Shown: one piece after another, positions 42,870-51,183 of the stretch
How the letters are laid out: every line of letters begins with the position of its first letter
Numbering within the stretch: the stretch's first letter is position 1
Assembly: GCF_000744655.1 (NCBI RefSeq)
Contig: NZ_JQMJ01000004.1
Coordinates: forward strand, 806,001 to 870,000
DNA: 64,000 nt
Source: Streptacidiphilus rugosus AM-16
GTDB lineage: Bacteria > Actinomycetota > Actinomycetes > Streptomycetales > Streptomycetaceae
Reading direction: 5' to 3'
Made by a program: the position numbers and the translations under genes
The notes under the pieces: generated by a model
The model's database searches: none
The model's input: only the letters and a program-made list of their open reading frames with translations
Told to the model about the DNA's origin: nothing

Positions 42870-43192
42870 CGGGGGCCCCTCTCGCTCGTCGCCGCCCGAG
42901 CCGTGGATGGTGCGGCGACGTCCTTGAGGATCGTGGCACGGGGACGACCGGAGAGGGCCGGCGCGTTCGCGGGGCTCGGCCAGACGTTCCGGACGAGGAA
43001 CCCGCGGCAGCTCTGGGCGGCTGCCACGGTGTCGAAGCCGAGGTCGACATCGATGAACGCCGGGTCGTCGACGGGTTGCCGGATGTGCTGACAACGCACA
43101 CCGGCCTGGGCGCGGGCGGACTCGAACCGGGCGAATGCCGCCAGCCAGGTGTCCAGGTCCGTGATCCGGTGGTGGATACGGAGGATGATCAT
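42866..43192 (-). CDS. Dimeric barrel protein (108 aa)
   Basis: ATG 43192 after GGGGAGG. MIILRIHHRITDLDTWLAAF, then FESARAQAGVRCQHIRQPVD, PAFIDVDLGFDTVAAAQSCR and FLVRNVW resemble the ferredoxin-like dimeric barrel superfamily (DUF1330/antibiotic monooxygenase-like). No active-site set is recognised. It starts 10 bases after the SnoaL-like gene, so it is operonic. Confidence 0.65.
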   Translation of the reverse strand: MIILRIHHRITDLDTWLAAFARFESARAQAGVRCQHIRQPVDDPAFIDVDLGFDTVAAAQSCRGFLVRNVWPSPANAPALSGRPRATILKDVAAPSTARAATSERGPR

Positions 43193-43202
43193 GATCCTCC
43201 CC

Positions 43203-43517
43203 TCAGGAGGACGAGGAACTCGTAGCGCCACATGCCGTCCTCGCGGCAGCGGCGGGGTTGACGGTGTCCGCTCCCAGGAGCAAGGCCGCGACCCGGACCT
43301 GCAGGACCTTTCGCGGCGTGGCGACGTAGGTGACGTCGTGCCGGCGGACCGTGGAGAGCGCGGCGCAGAGCGCCCGGTGCCCCCGGAACTCGCGCGCGTC
43401 CTTGAGGACCAGCACGCCGGAGGGGTGGAACAGGCCAGTGGCGGCGTCGACGTCACCGAGCAGGAGCGCGTCCTCGATGAGGGTCTCCAGTTCCTCTGGC
43501 GTCGCTCCGCCTTCCAC
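43203..43517 (-). CDS. SnoaL/NTF2-like small protein (104 aa)
   Basis: GTG 43517 after GAGGAGC. The pattern ELETLIEDALLLGDVDAATG, FHPSGVLVLKDAREFRGHRA, then YVATPRKVLQVRVAALLLGA is the alpha+beta cone of NTF2/SnoaL-like proteins that often act as DUF4440-type polyketide or drug-modifying factors. The C-terminus ends in a Ser run. First intact gene of the minus-strand biosynthetic operon. Confidence 0.65.
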   Translation of the reverse strand: MEGGATPEELETLIEDALLLGDVDAATGLFHPSGVLVLKDAREFRGHRALCAALSTVRRHDVTYVATPRKVLQVRVAALLLGADTVNPAAAARTACGATSSSSS

Positions 43518-43628
43518 GCTCCTCGCCGCCTGTCAGAACTGCAGGCCGTGCCGCTGGACCAGCGGGAACGTGGCCTCGAAGTCCAGGTCGCAGTGGTACC
43601 TGCCGGCCATTTCGCCCGAGACACGCAC

Positions 43629-43967
43629 CACGACGTCTATGCCCCGGAGTGCCCCTGTCGGGCGCTGCTGGACCTGTCCGCCAACAAAGTGGTCCACGCT
43701 AGCCGTCGGCGTGTTGGAGGAAGGCCCGCAGCGCCTCGGCGCGCTGCAGCGCAGGCTCCGGGGCGTCAGCCCCAGGTGCTCACCCAGCCTGCGCCGCGTG
43801 AAGGACTTCGGCCTGGTCGCCAGGACCGTCTACTCGAAGTGCCGCTCCACGTCGGGTAGGCGCTCACCGCGCTTGGCAAGAGCGCCGCCGTCACGCTGAA
43901 CCTGCTGCGCACCCGGGTGGAGGGCAACGTCGACTCCACTGCTGCGGCCGACGCCGAGCCGCGTTAG
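43629..43967 (+). pseudogene. HxlR-family regulator, heavily decayed
   Basis: Pieces of one HxlR winged-helix protein are spread over three frames: HDVYAPECPCRALLDLSANK (from 43629, with the family Cys), then after one extra base WSTLAVGVLEEGPQRLGALQ (43690), a short out-of-frame patch at about 43771-43785, then LRRVKDFGLVARTVY. After another lost base come EVPLHVG, a TAG at 43857 where Tyr is expected, and ALTALGKSAAVTLNLLRT, ending at 43967. At least three independent lesions mean true decay. It would have been divergent from the biosynthetic operon and may have controlled it. Confidence 0.8.
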
Positions 43968-44183
43968 TGAATATCGCGCGGTCTCTTCCCCGCTCACAGC
44001 CCTACCCGCCTAGTCACCCACGATGAGATCCGCGCGCCGTCCGCTCGGGTTACCAGGTTCCTCTGGTCGTGATGACTTTGCTGGGAGAAAAGTTCCGGCC
44101 GGGTGTCGATTTGGCGGGTGACTCTTCGTGTAGGGGGTGAAGCAGGCCGCGGAAGAGCGGTCCGCACGAGCAGGGAGCACGTC

Positions 44184-44768
44184 ATGCGCCAGGTCAACGC
44201 CACGCTGTCCATCACTCTCGACGGAGTCGTTCAGGGCGTGGGTCGTCCGGACGAAGACACCCGCGGTGGCTTCACTCACGGGGGCTGGGGCGGCCCGTAC
44301 AACGACCAGGTCATGGGCATGGAGATGGGCAAGAGCATGTCCAAGCCCACCGACATGCTGTTCGGGCACCGGACCTGGACGGACTTCATCACCGCCTGGG
44401 GCAACCGCAAGGATGACAACCCCTTCACCACGCACATGAACGCGGCGACCAAGTACGTCTGCTCCCGGACCCTGCAGAACGCGGACACCTGGCAGAACTC
44501 GATCCTGCTCAAGGGCGACGCCGCCGAGACCGTGGCCGAGCTCAAGCAGGAGGACGGCAACGACCTGACGATCATCGGCAGCGCCACGCTCGTCCACGAG
44601 CTGCACAACGCCGGCCTGGTCGACACCTATCATCTGCTGATCCACCCGCTCACCCTGGGCAGCGGCACTAAGCTGTTCGAGGGCCCCGCCCCGCTGACCG
44701 AGTTCGAGCTTACCGACAGCGTCACCACCACCAAGGGCGTGATCATCGCCCGCTACTCCCGCATGTAG
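44184..44768 (+). CDS. Dihydrofolate reductase-like (RibD C-terminal) protein
   Basis: 194 residues. RQVNATLSITLDGVVQGVGR at the N-terminus and DLTIIGSATLVHELHNAGLV, then YHLLIHPLTLGSGTKLFEG, near the C-terminus are the standard blocks of the small DHFR/RibD-like proteins of actinomycetes. They bind NADPH; physiological substrates are mostly unknown. ATG 44184 follows AGGGAGCACG. It precedes the decayed YCII/sigma pair, a common neighbourhood for such proteins. Confidence 0.88.
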   Translation: MRQVNATLSITLDGVVQGVGRPDEDTRGGFTHGGWGGPYNDQVMGMEMGKSMSKPTDMLFGHRTWTDFITAWGNRKDDNPFTTHMNAATKYVCSRTLQNADTWQNSILLKGDAAETVAELKQEDGNDLTIIGSATLVHELHNAGLVDTYHLLIHPLTLGSGTKLFEGPAPLTEFELTDSVTTTKGVIIARYSRM

Positions 44769-44774
44769 GCCTCC

Positions 44775-45088
44775 ATGGGGAGTACCTGCTCTCGATCTAT
44801 CAGCCCGAAGGCAAGGCAGACCCCGTGGCCAAGGACAAGATCAAGGCTGATCTACACCAGCGCAACGAGGAACTGCGCGACAGCGGCTCGTGGGTGTTCA
44901 CCGGCGACCCGCATGCGCCCAGCACAGCCGCGGTCCTGCGCACCGACGGCATGCTCGCCAATGGTCGCTACGTCGAGGGCAAGGAGTACGTCAGCGAGAT
45001 CTGGGTGATCGCAGCACCCGATCTGAACGTTGCACTGGAGTGGGGCAGCATCGGCGTCCGCACGTATCAGGGCGTCGAACCGTATTGA
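44775..45088 (+). pseudogene. YCII (DGPF)-type protein with frameshifted N-terminus
   Basis: The main frame reads EYLLSIYQPEGKADPVAKDK, then GSWVFTGDPHAPSTAAVLRT and YVEGKEYVSEIWVIAAPDLN, a YCII-type dimeric barrel protein. The start codon ATG 44775 lies in another frame: the GGGG at 44777-44780 needs one more base to join it. If not an assembly error, translation could begin only at GTG 44825 with loss of the first strand. The stop overlaps TTG of the sigma-factor remnant. Confidence 0.7.
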
Positions 45089-45200
45089 GTCCGACACCGC
45101 AGCAGATCGCGGCCGTGTTCCGAGCCAAGCACGGCAAAGCCGTAGTCGTGCGCGGCTTGGCGACATGGGCATGGCCAAGGACGCCGCGGCATCGTCCCAT
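45085..45200 (+). pseudogene. ECF sigma factor N-terminal remnant
   Basis: TTG 45085 overlaps the YCII stop, and the frame reads PQQIAAVFRAKHGKAVVVR. After a one-base loss near 45152 the expected continuation LGDMGMAKDAA is found. It stops at about 45200, where IS21-type DNA begins. YCII proteins are usually coupled to ECF sigma factors, so this is the stump of that partner. Confidence 0.6.
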
Positions 45201-45220
45201 CGGGACTCCTCGTGCGAATC

Positions 45221-45343
45221 GAAGATGAGCACCGGCGGGCGGCCGGACTGGCCGTAACCGAGGGGGATGTCTACCGCGGGGAACCACAGATCGCGCTGGG
45301 CCAGCTCGCCCGGCTCGCAGACGGTCCGCGAGACGGGGTCCAC
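45221..45343 (-). mobile_element. IS21-family transposase (IstA) fragment
   Basis: Minus-strand reading VDPVSRTVCEPGELAQRDLW then FPAVDIPLGYGQSGRPPVLI matches the P-G-E-x-A-Q-x-D-L-W-F block of IstA transposases. Only about 40 residues remain, abutting the sigma-factor stump. Confidence 0.65.
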
Positions 45344-45695
45344 CGGGAGGGAGCAGCAGCAGCGCGTCATGGCCTGCGAGACGAGGGCACCTCGCTGCGG
45401 AAGATCGCCGCCGAGGTGGAGGGTGTCGCTGTGCACGGTCCAGGACATCCAGCGGGGCTACACGCGGGTGGTCGGAACGGCCGAAGAAGGGCGCGGAGCA
45501 GGAGCAGGCCCCGGCACGTCCGAGATCGAACCCGGGCCTCTACCTGCTCACTCGGGCGCGCCAACGCCCACTGCAAGCCGCGCACGCCTGGCGCTTGCCC
45601 AGCAGTTCGGCGACGAGGAGGCAGGTTGCGGCAAGCGCCAAGGGAGCGACGCCACACCGGCTTCAAGATTGCCAATTCGCCAGGATTCGCCATGC
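45344..45695. other. Decayed spacer
   Basis: No intact gene. A plus-strand stretch at 45380-45470 reads as a broken helix-turn-helix in two frames (GTSLRKIAAEVE, then VSLCTVQDIQRGYTRVVGTA), possibly the HTH of another lost mobile or replication gene. The rest shows nothing that I can support. Confidence 0.4.
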
Positions 45696-46373
45696 TCAAA
45701 GACGTTCCGGGTGTCCCTCGCCACGGGCATAGTCAGAACGCACTCCTTCGCGGCTGTGCACAGGGCCGCCTGTGGCGCCGACGAAACGATGCAGGCGGCC
45801 CTCACCGCTAGTGGAGCATGCGACGCCCACTGGCAAGGCGTGGCGAACTCTGGCGAATGATGGCGAATCGCCTGGCGCCACAATCCAGGGAGGCTGATGA
45901 GCCGAGGCGACCGCGAGGACCGCGTCGGCCACCGCCGTTCCGGCCGGTTCCGGCATCATCGGGTCGTCAGCGAGCGCGACCAGGGCGACGGTGAAGTGGC
46001 GGCGGACCTCTTCCGACCGGGTCCGGAAGCGGCGGACCCGGCCCCGCACAGTGTCCTCCGCCCGCCCCAACTGGGCCGCGATCCGCCGATGCCCCAACCC
46101 AGCCGCGGCTATCTCCAGACCCGCCCCGATCACCTCCGTGGCATCCGTACGCCGAGGCCACAGCACCTCCGGCAGCAGCACGTGGGTGGCCTCGCATCCT
46201 CGGCACCGGGCCCGACGCGGCCGGACCTGCAACCACGAAGCCCCAAAAGCCCGGATCTCCCGCGACCGCCCGTGTCCCCACGGCGCCAACCCGGCCCCGC
46301 ACCCAGGGCAGGCCAGCTCGCCCGCCCGCAATTGACGTTCCACCAGCACGACCTCGACGTCCACGATGAGCAC
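45696..46373 (-). CDS. DUF6431-type zinc/HTH protein of an insertion element
   Basis: About 225 residues. A zinc-ribbon N-terminus (LACPGCGAGLAPWGHGRSRE and ARCRGCEATHVLLPEVLWPR) is followed by an HTH (GLGHRRIAAQLGRAEDTVRG). This architecture, DUF6431-like, accompanies IS481/IS3-type integrases in streptomycetes. The C-terminal about 65 residues differ from the compact family ending and probably run into flanking DNA. GTG 46373 is chosen; an upstream start at 46421 is possible. Confidence 0.65.
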   Translation of the reverse strand: MLIVDVEVVLVERQLRAGELACPGCGAGLAPWGHGRSREIRAFGASWLQVRPRRARCRGCEATHVLLPEVLWPRRTDATEVIGAGLEIAAAGLGHRRIAAQLGRAEDTVRGRVRRFRTRSEEVRRHFTVALVALADDPMMPEPAGTAVADAVLAVASAHQPPWIVAPGDSPSFARVRHALPVGVACSTSGEGRLHRFVGATGGPVHSREGVRSDYARGEGHPERL

Positions 46374-46421
46374 CCCGGACACCCCTTCACCCGCGTTCGT
46401 GCACACCGTGTCGTCGCACAC

Positions 46422-46739
46422 GAAACGAGTCGAGACTGCCCACCCGGCCCAGTCCTCATGTCCACCGTCAGTGACGCCAACCCCCGCCTACGTGCTCACA
46501 CAGAGAGTCGTCCAACAGGTGGCAGCACGCAGTCGTCGCGACCGATCCCGTGGCAGACCTGCACGAGAGGCTCAGGGATCACGCAGGCCGCGTCTGGTGC
46601 TGTTGGGATCGACGGTCGTTTGCGGTGGGCAGCAGCGGTGGTGACGGCAGAGGGCTCAGCACGTCCCGGCGCCATGTCGCAAGAATGACCACCGGGATCA
46701 GCACCAGCGAGAACCGTCCCATGAAGCGCGTCACTGCGC
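46422..46739. other. Degenerate DNA between element genes
   Basis: Long open frames exist on both strands but are Arg/Pro/Ser-rich without motifs. It is probably eroded integrase sequence; I see no working gene. Confidence 0.45.
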
Positions 46740-47120
46740 TCTGGCCGTCTTCTCCTGTTCGAAGCGGCAGGTGCCCAGGGTGTACGGCAGGGTGTCGGCA
46801 GGTTCGGCTGTTCCTGGGCGCTGGAGCGCAGGGCGACGGTACGGTCGGCGCTCACCGGGTGGCCTCGGTCCAGGGCAGGAGGGCGCGGGTGACCATCTCG
46901 GTGGGTGAGGTCCTCGTAGGCTGATCCATGGGCGGTGACCGGCAGGAGCGAACCGGTCGGCAAGCTCGTGACGGACCGAACCCGCGAGCTGACGGCGCAA
47001 CTTCGCCTTCTCGTGCCGCAACACCAGCAGCTGGGCGTCCTTGGCCATGCCCCGGCGCGGCAGTGCAGGCACGGACAACAACGTCCGGGTCGCCCGGGCA
47101 AAGGACGAGATGATCACCCA
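46740..47120 (-). pseudogene. Integrase/transposase N-terminal remnant (IS481/IS3-like)
   Basis: Minus strand 47120-46947 reads SSFARATRTLLSVPALPRRG, then AKDAQLLVLRHEKAKLRRQL and RHELADRFAPA, the N-terminus of integrases usually encoded beside DUF6431 proteins. Beyond it the frame breaks repeatedly and no catalytic D-D-E core is seen. Confidence 0.55.
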
Positions 47121-47352
47121 GGCCGCATCCGAGCCACCATCGACAGCCTGGCACGCGGATTCCCACCTGCAGCGACGACGTCGCGAACCCCACACGTGCC
47201 CGCACGACCCCGAAAGACGCGGACGACCTTCCGCGCAGGGTGCTGAGGCCGCTGCCGCGCGGGGCGGATGAGGGCGGCCTAGGGTAGAGGTAGAGCCGGA
47301 TTTCCGCCATTTCGGGCCCTGGGTCGCAGGACCCGAGAGTTCAGGAGGGCAG

Positions 47353-47922
47353 ATGGCCTCCACAGCGATGCCCCGGGCCTCCGCGGCCCGGATATCCGTG
47401 AACGTCGACGGCGTGGATCACCTGGACGAGGTGGAGCCGCGCCTGCTGCTCGTCCACTATCTGCGCGATCGGCTCGGCCGCACCGGCACGCCGGTCGGGT
47501 GCGACACGGGCAACTGCGGTGCCTGCACCGTCGATCTGGACGGGGTGAGTGTCAAGAGCTGCCAGGTGCTCGCCGTCCAGGCGGACGGCGGCCGGGTGAC
47601 CACGATCCAGGGGCTGGCCGGTCCGGACGGGGCCTGGCATCCCCTGCAGAAGGCCTTCCACGAACAGCACGCGCTGCAGTGCGGGTACTGCACGCCCGGC
47701 ATGATCATGGCCGCGCGCGACCTGCTCAGGGAGACACCGGATCCAACCCCGGAGGAAGTCCGCGACGCGCTGGAAGGCAACCTCTGCCGCTGCACGGGCT
47801 ACCAGAACATCGTCCGCGCAGTGCTCGCCGCGGCGGCGGAGCTGCGTCGGGCGGGCGCGCCGGAGCCGCGGGGCGAGGCTGAGGACGTCCCACGGCCGAG
47901 CGGTCAGGAGGCGCCGGCATGA
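47353..47922 (+). CDS. coxS: CO dehydrogenase-type small subunit, two [2Fe-2S]
   Basis: 189 residues. Plant-type cluster ligands in [16 protein letters not shown] with a following Cys, and the second cluster in [18 protein letters not shown] and [14 protein letters not shown]. This is the iron-sulfur subunit of molybdenum hydroxylases, passing electrons from the molybdenum site to FAD. ATG 47353 after GGAGGG. The C-terminal 25 residues are a polar extension. First gene of a seven-gene operon; the stop overlaps coxL. Confidence 0.93.
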   Translation: MASTAMPRASAARISVNVDGVDHLDEVEPRLLLVHYLRDRLGRTGTPVGCDTGNCGACTVDLDGVSVKSCQVLAVQADGGRVTTIQGLAGPDGAWHPLQKAFHEQHALQCGYCTPGMIMAARDLLRETPDPTPEEVRDALEGNLCRCTGYQNIVRAVLAAAAELRRAGAPEPRGEAEDVPRPSGQEAPA

Positions 47923-50306
47923 GTGTGACGACGGACCGGTCCGCCGGGCGCGAGGTCGGGCGCGCGCGGGCCCGCAAGGAGGACGCCCGGCTGGTGACCG
48001 GGCAGACCACCTGGACCGACAACCTTTCCCTCCCCGGTGTGCTGCACCTGGCGATCCTGCGAAGCCCGCTGGCACACGCGCGGATCGAGCGCGTCGACGT
48101 CGGTCCTGCGCTGGAACGCGAGGGCGTGGTCGCCGCCTTCGGCGGTCGCGACCTGGCGGAAGGGCTCGGTTCGCTGCCCTGCGCCTGGCAGGTGACGGAG
48201 GACATGATCCTTCCGGACCATCGTCCGCTCGCCGTCGACGAGGTCCGCTACGTCGGCGACCCGATCGCCGTCGTCGTCGCCCGTGACCGCTACACGGCGG
48301 CGGACGCCCTGGAGGACGTGTGGGTGGACTACGAGCCGCTGCCTCCGGTGATGGACCTGGAGGAGGCGCTCGCGGCAGGGGCCCCGCTGGTCCACGCCGA
48401 CAAGGGCACCAACCGGTGCTACACCTGGCCACTCAGCTCCGGCGACTACGCGGCCGCGAAAGCGGCGGCAGACGTCGTGGTGCGCCGGCGGCACCACCAG
48501 CAGCGGCTGATCCCCAACCCGATGGAGCCGCGGGCCTGCATGGTCGTGCCGGTCCCCGCCACGCAGGAGTACACGCTGTACTCCTCGACGCAGATCCCGC
48601 ACATCGTGCGGATCATGATGGCGCTGACCACCGGCATCCCGGAACACAAGCTCCGCGTCGTCGCCCCGGACGTGGGCGGCGGCTTCGGCTCGAAGCTCCA
48701 GGTCTACGGCGAGGACGCGATCGCGTTGGCGATCGCCCGCACGCTGGGGCAGCCGGTCAAGTGGACCGAGTCGCGCTCGGAGAGCTACCAGGCGCAGCAC
48801 CACGGCCGCGGACAGATCCAGGACATCGAGCTCGCGGCGACCCGCGACGGCCGACTGCTCGGGATGAAGGCCGAGATCCTGGCCGACATGGGCGCCTACC
48901 TCATGATCATCACCCCCGGCACGCCGCTGCTGGGAGCGTTCATGTACCCGGGCATCTACAAGATGGACGCCTACGACTTCCGCTGCACGGGCGTCTTCAC
49001 CACCCGGACCCCGACCGACGCCTACCGGGGCGCCGGCCGCCCGGAGGCGACGTTCGCCATCGAGCGGACCATCGACGAGCTCGCCGCCGAGATCGGCATG
49101 GACCCGCTGGAGCTGCGCCGCCGCAACTGGATCGGGCACGACGAGTTCCCCTTCACCACTGTCGCCGGACTCACCTACGACAGCGGCGACTACGAGGCCG
49201 CCACCGACCGCGCGGTCGCACTCTTCGGATACGAGGACCTGCGCGCCGAGCAGCGCGCCCGCCGGGCGAACTCCGACCCGGTCCAGCTCGGCATCGGGAT
49301 CTCCACCTACACCGAGATGTGCGGCCTGGCCCCGAGCCGCATCCTCGGCTCACTGCGGTACGCGGCGGGCGGCTGGGAGGCGGCGTCGATCCGGATGCTG
49401 CCCACCGGAAAGGTCGAGGTGATCACCGGCACCAGCCCGCACGGACAGGGCCATGTGACCGCCTGGAGCCAGATCGCCGCCGACGCGCTCGGCGTGCCGT
49501 TCGAGGACATCGAGGTGATGCACGGAGACACCCGCGTGGCCCCGCAGGGCATGGACACCTACGGATCGCGCTCGCTGGTGATCGGCGGCATCGCCGTGCA
49601 CGAGGCCGCGCTGAAGGTCGTCGCCAAGGCCAGGAAGATCGCGGCGCACCTGCTCGAGGCAAGTGAGGACGATCTGGACTTCGCCGACGGCGCCTTCGCC
49701 GTGCGCGGCTCGCCGGACGCGCGCAAGACCATCCAGGAGATCGCCTTCGCCACCTTCGCGGCACACGACCTGCCAGAAGGCATGGAGCCGACACTGAACG
49801 CGGAGCACCTGCTGGACCCGGACAACTTCTCGTACCCGCACGGCACCCACCTGTGCGCGGTGGAGGTTGACACCGAGACGGGCCGCGTCGCCATCCGCTC
49901 CTACGTCTGCGTCGACGACGTCGGACGGGTCGTCAATCCGATGATCGTCGAGGGTCAGGTGCACGGAGGCGTCGCCCAGGGCATCGCGCAGGCCCTGTAC
50001 GAGGAGGCCGTCTACGACGACGCGGGCAACCTGGTCTCCGGCACCATGGCCGACTACCTGGTGCCCGCCGCACCCGACCTGCCGGACCTGGTCACCGACC
50101 GCACCGAAACGCCGGCGACCTCCAACCCGTTGGGCGTCAAGGGCGTCGGCGAGGCCGGCACCATCGCCGCCACCCCGGCGGTGGTCAACGCGGTCATGGA
50201 CGCGCTACGGCCGCTCGGCGTCCGGGACGTGCGGATGCCGTGCACACCCGAACGGGTGTGGCGGGCCCTCCAAGAGGCAGCCTCCGGACGGGAGGACGAG
50301 TCGTGA
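47919..50306 (+). CDS. coxL: Form II CO dehydrogenase-type large (molybdenum) subunit
   Basis: 795 residues of the xanthine-oxidase family. The active-site loop reads TDAYRGAGRPEATF: AYRGAGR marks form II CoxL, whereas true form I enzymes have AYRCSFR with the catalytic Cys. Other blocks are APDVGGGFGSKLQVYGED, TGTSPHGQGHVTAW and VKGVGEAGTIAATPAV with the conserved Glu. Form II enzymes may oxidise CO poorly or act on other substrates, so the physiological reaction is uncertain. The S-L-M gene order is also the form II order. Confidence 0.92.
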   Translation: MSVTTDRSAGREVGRARARKEDARLVTGQTTWTDNLSLPGVLHLAILRSPLAHARIERVDVGPALEREGVVAAFGGRDLAEGLGSLPCAWQVTEDMILPDHRPLAVDEVRYVGDPIAVVVARDRYTAADALEDVWVDYEPLPPVMDLEEALAAGAPLVHADKGTNRCYTWPLSSGDYAAAKAAADVVVRRRHHQQRLIPNPMEPRACMVVPVPATQEYTLYSSTQIPHIVRIMMALTTGIPEHKLRVVAPDVGGGFGSKLQVYGEDAIALAIARTLGQPVKWTESRSESYQAQHHGRGQIQDIELAATRDGRLLGMKAEILADMGAYLMIITPGTPLLGAFMYPGIYKMDAYDFRCTGVFTTRTPTDAYRGAGRPEATFAIERTIDELAAEIGMDPLELRRRNWIGHDEFPFTTVAGLTYDSGDYEAATDRAVALFGYEDLRAEQRARRANSDPVQLGIGISTYTEMCGLAPSRILGSLRYAAGGWEAASIRMLPTGKVEVITGTSPHGQGHVTAWSQIAADALGVPFEDIEVMHGDTRVAPQGMDTYGSRSLVIGGIAVHEAALKVVAKARKIAAHLLEASEDDLDFADGAFAVRGSPDARKTIQEIAFATFAAHDLPEGMEPTLNAEHLLDPDNFSYPHGTHLCAVEVDTETGRVAIRSYVCVDDVGRVVNPMIVEGQVHGGVAQGIAQALYEEAVYDDAGNLVSGTMADYLVPAAPDLPDLVTDRTETPATSNPLGVKGVGEAGTIAATPAVVNAVMDALRPLGVRDVRMPCTPERVWRALQEAASGREDES

Positions 50307-51169
50307 TCCCCGCGAAGTTCGACTACGCCCGCCCGCAGAGCGCGGACGAGGCCGTGCGCCTCCTCGCCGACGCCGGCCCGGAGGCAAAGGTGCTGGCCGG
50401 CGGTCAGAGCCTGCTGCCGATCCTGCGCCTGCGGCTCTCCTTCCCCGAACTCCTCATCGACGTCGGCGCGATCGAGCAGCTGCGCGGCGTGCGCGAGGAG
50501 GACGGCACGCTCGTGGTCGGCGCCCTGACGACGCATCACGACCTCGTCCGCGCCCCGCTGGTCCGGCTCCATGCCGGGCTGCTCGCGCAGGCGGCCGCGA
50601 CCGTCGCCGACCCGGCCGTGCGCCATCGCGGCACCCTCGGCGGCTCCCTCGCCCACGCCGACCCGGCCGGCGACCTGCCCGCGGTGTGCCTGACGCTGGA
50701 CGCCCAGCTGGTCGCGCTGGGCCCGGCCGGGTACCGCACGATCCCGGCGGCGGAGTTCTTCGTCGACTACCTGACCACGGCCCTGCGGCCGGACGAGCTG
50801 CTCACCGAGATCCGCATCCCGACCCTCGACGGCTGGGGATTCCACTACGAGAAGTTCCACCGCACCGCCCAGGCCTGGGCGGTGGTCGGCGTCGCGGCGG
50901 CGGTCCGCCGCGACGGCGCAGGCCGCGGCGCGATCGCCGAGGCGCGGATCGGCCTGGCCAACATGGGCGCGCGGCCCATGCGCGCCCATCTGACCGAAAC
51001 CGCGCTCGCGGGCGCCGAGCCGACGGCGGCGGCGGTCGGGCGCGCCGCGACCATGGCCGCCGAAGGCGCGCATCCGCCGACGGACCTGTCCGGCTCCGCC
51101 GAGTACCGTGAACATCTGGCGCGGGTGCTGACCGGGCGTGCCGTCCTGGCAGCGGCCGGAGCGGACTGA
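50303..51169 (+). CDS. coxM: CO dehydrogenase-type medium (FAD) subunit
   Basis: 288 residues. FAD-binding signatures AKVLAGGQSLLPILRLRLSF and RHRGTLGGSLAHADPAGDLP are standard for this subunit. It completes the S-L-M heterotrimer that oxidises substrate at molybdenum and passes electrons through FeS to FAD. GTG 50303 overlaps the coxL stop (GTGA). Confidence 0.93.
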   Translation: MIPAKFDYARPQSADEAVRLLADAGPEAKVLAGGQSLLPILRLRLSFPELLIDVGAIEQLRGVREEDGTLVVGALTTHHDLVRAPLVRLHAGLLAQAAATVADPAVRHRGTLGGSLAHADPAGDLPAVCLTLDAQLVALGPAGYRTIPAAEFFVDYLTTALRPDELLTEIRIPTLDGWGFHYEKFHRTAQAWAVVGVAAAVRRDGAGRGAIAEARIGLANMGARPMRAHLTETALAGAEPTAAAVGRAATMAAEGAHPPTDLSGSAEYREHLARVLTGRAVLAAAGAD

Positions 51170-51183
51170 GACGGGGCGCGCGG

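Noticed and set aside
43533..43697. 54-residue minus-strand frame upstream of the SnoaL-like gene
   Set aside because: Half of it is antisense to the HxlR pseudogene. The last 25 residues look protein-like but cannot be supported alone.
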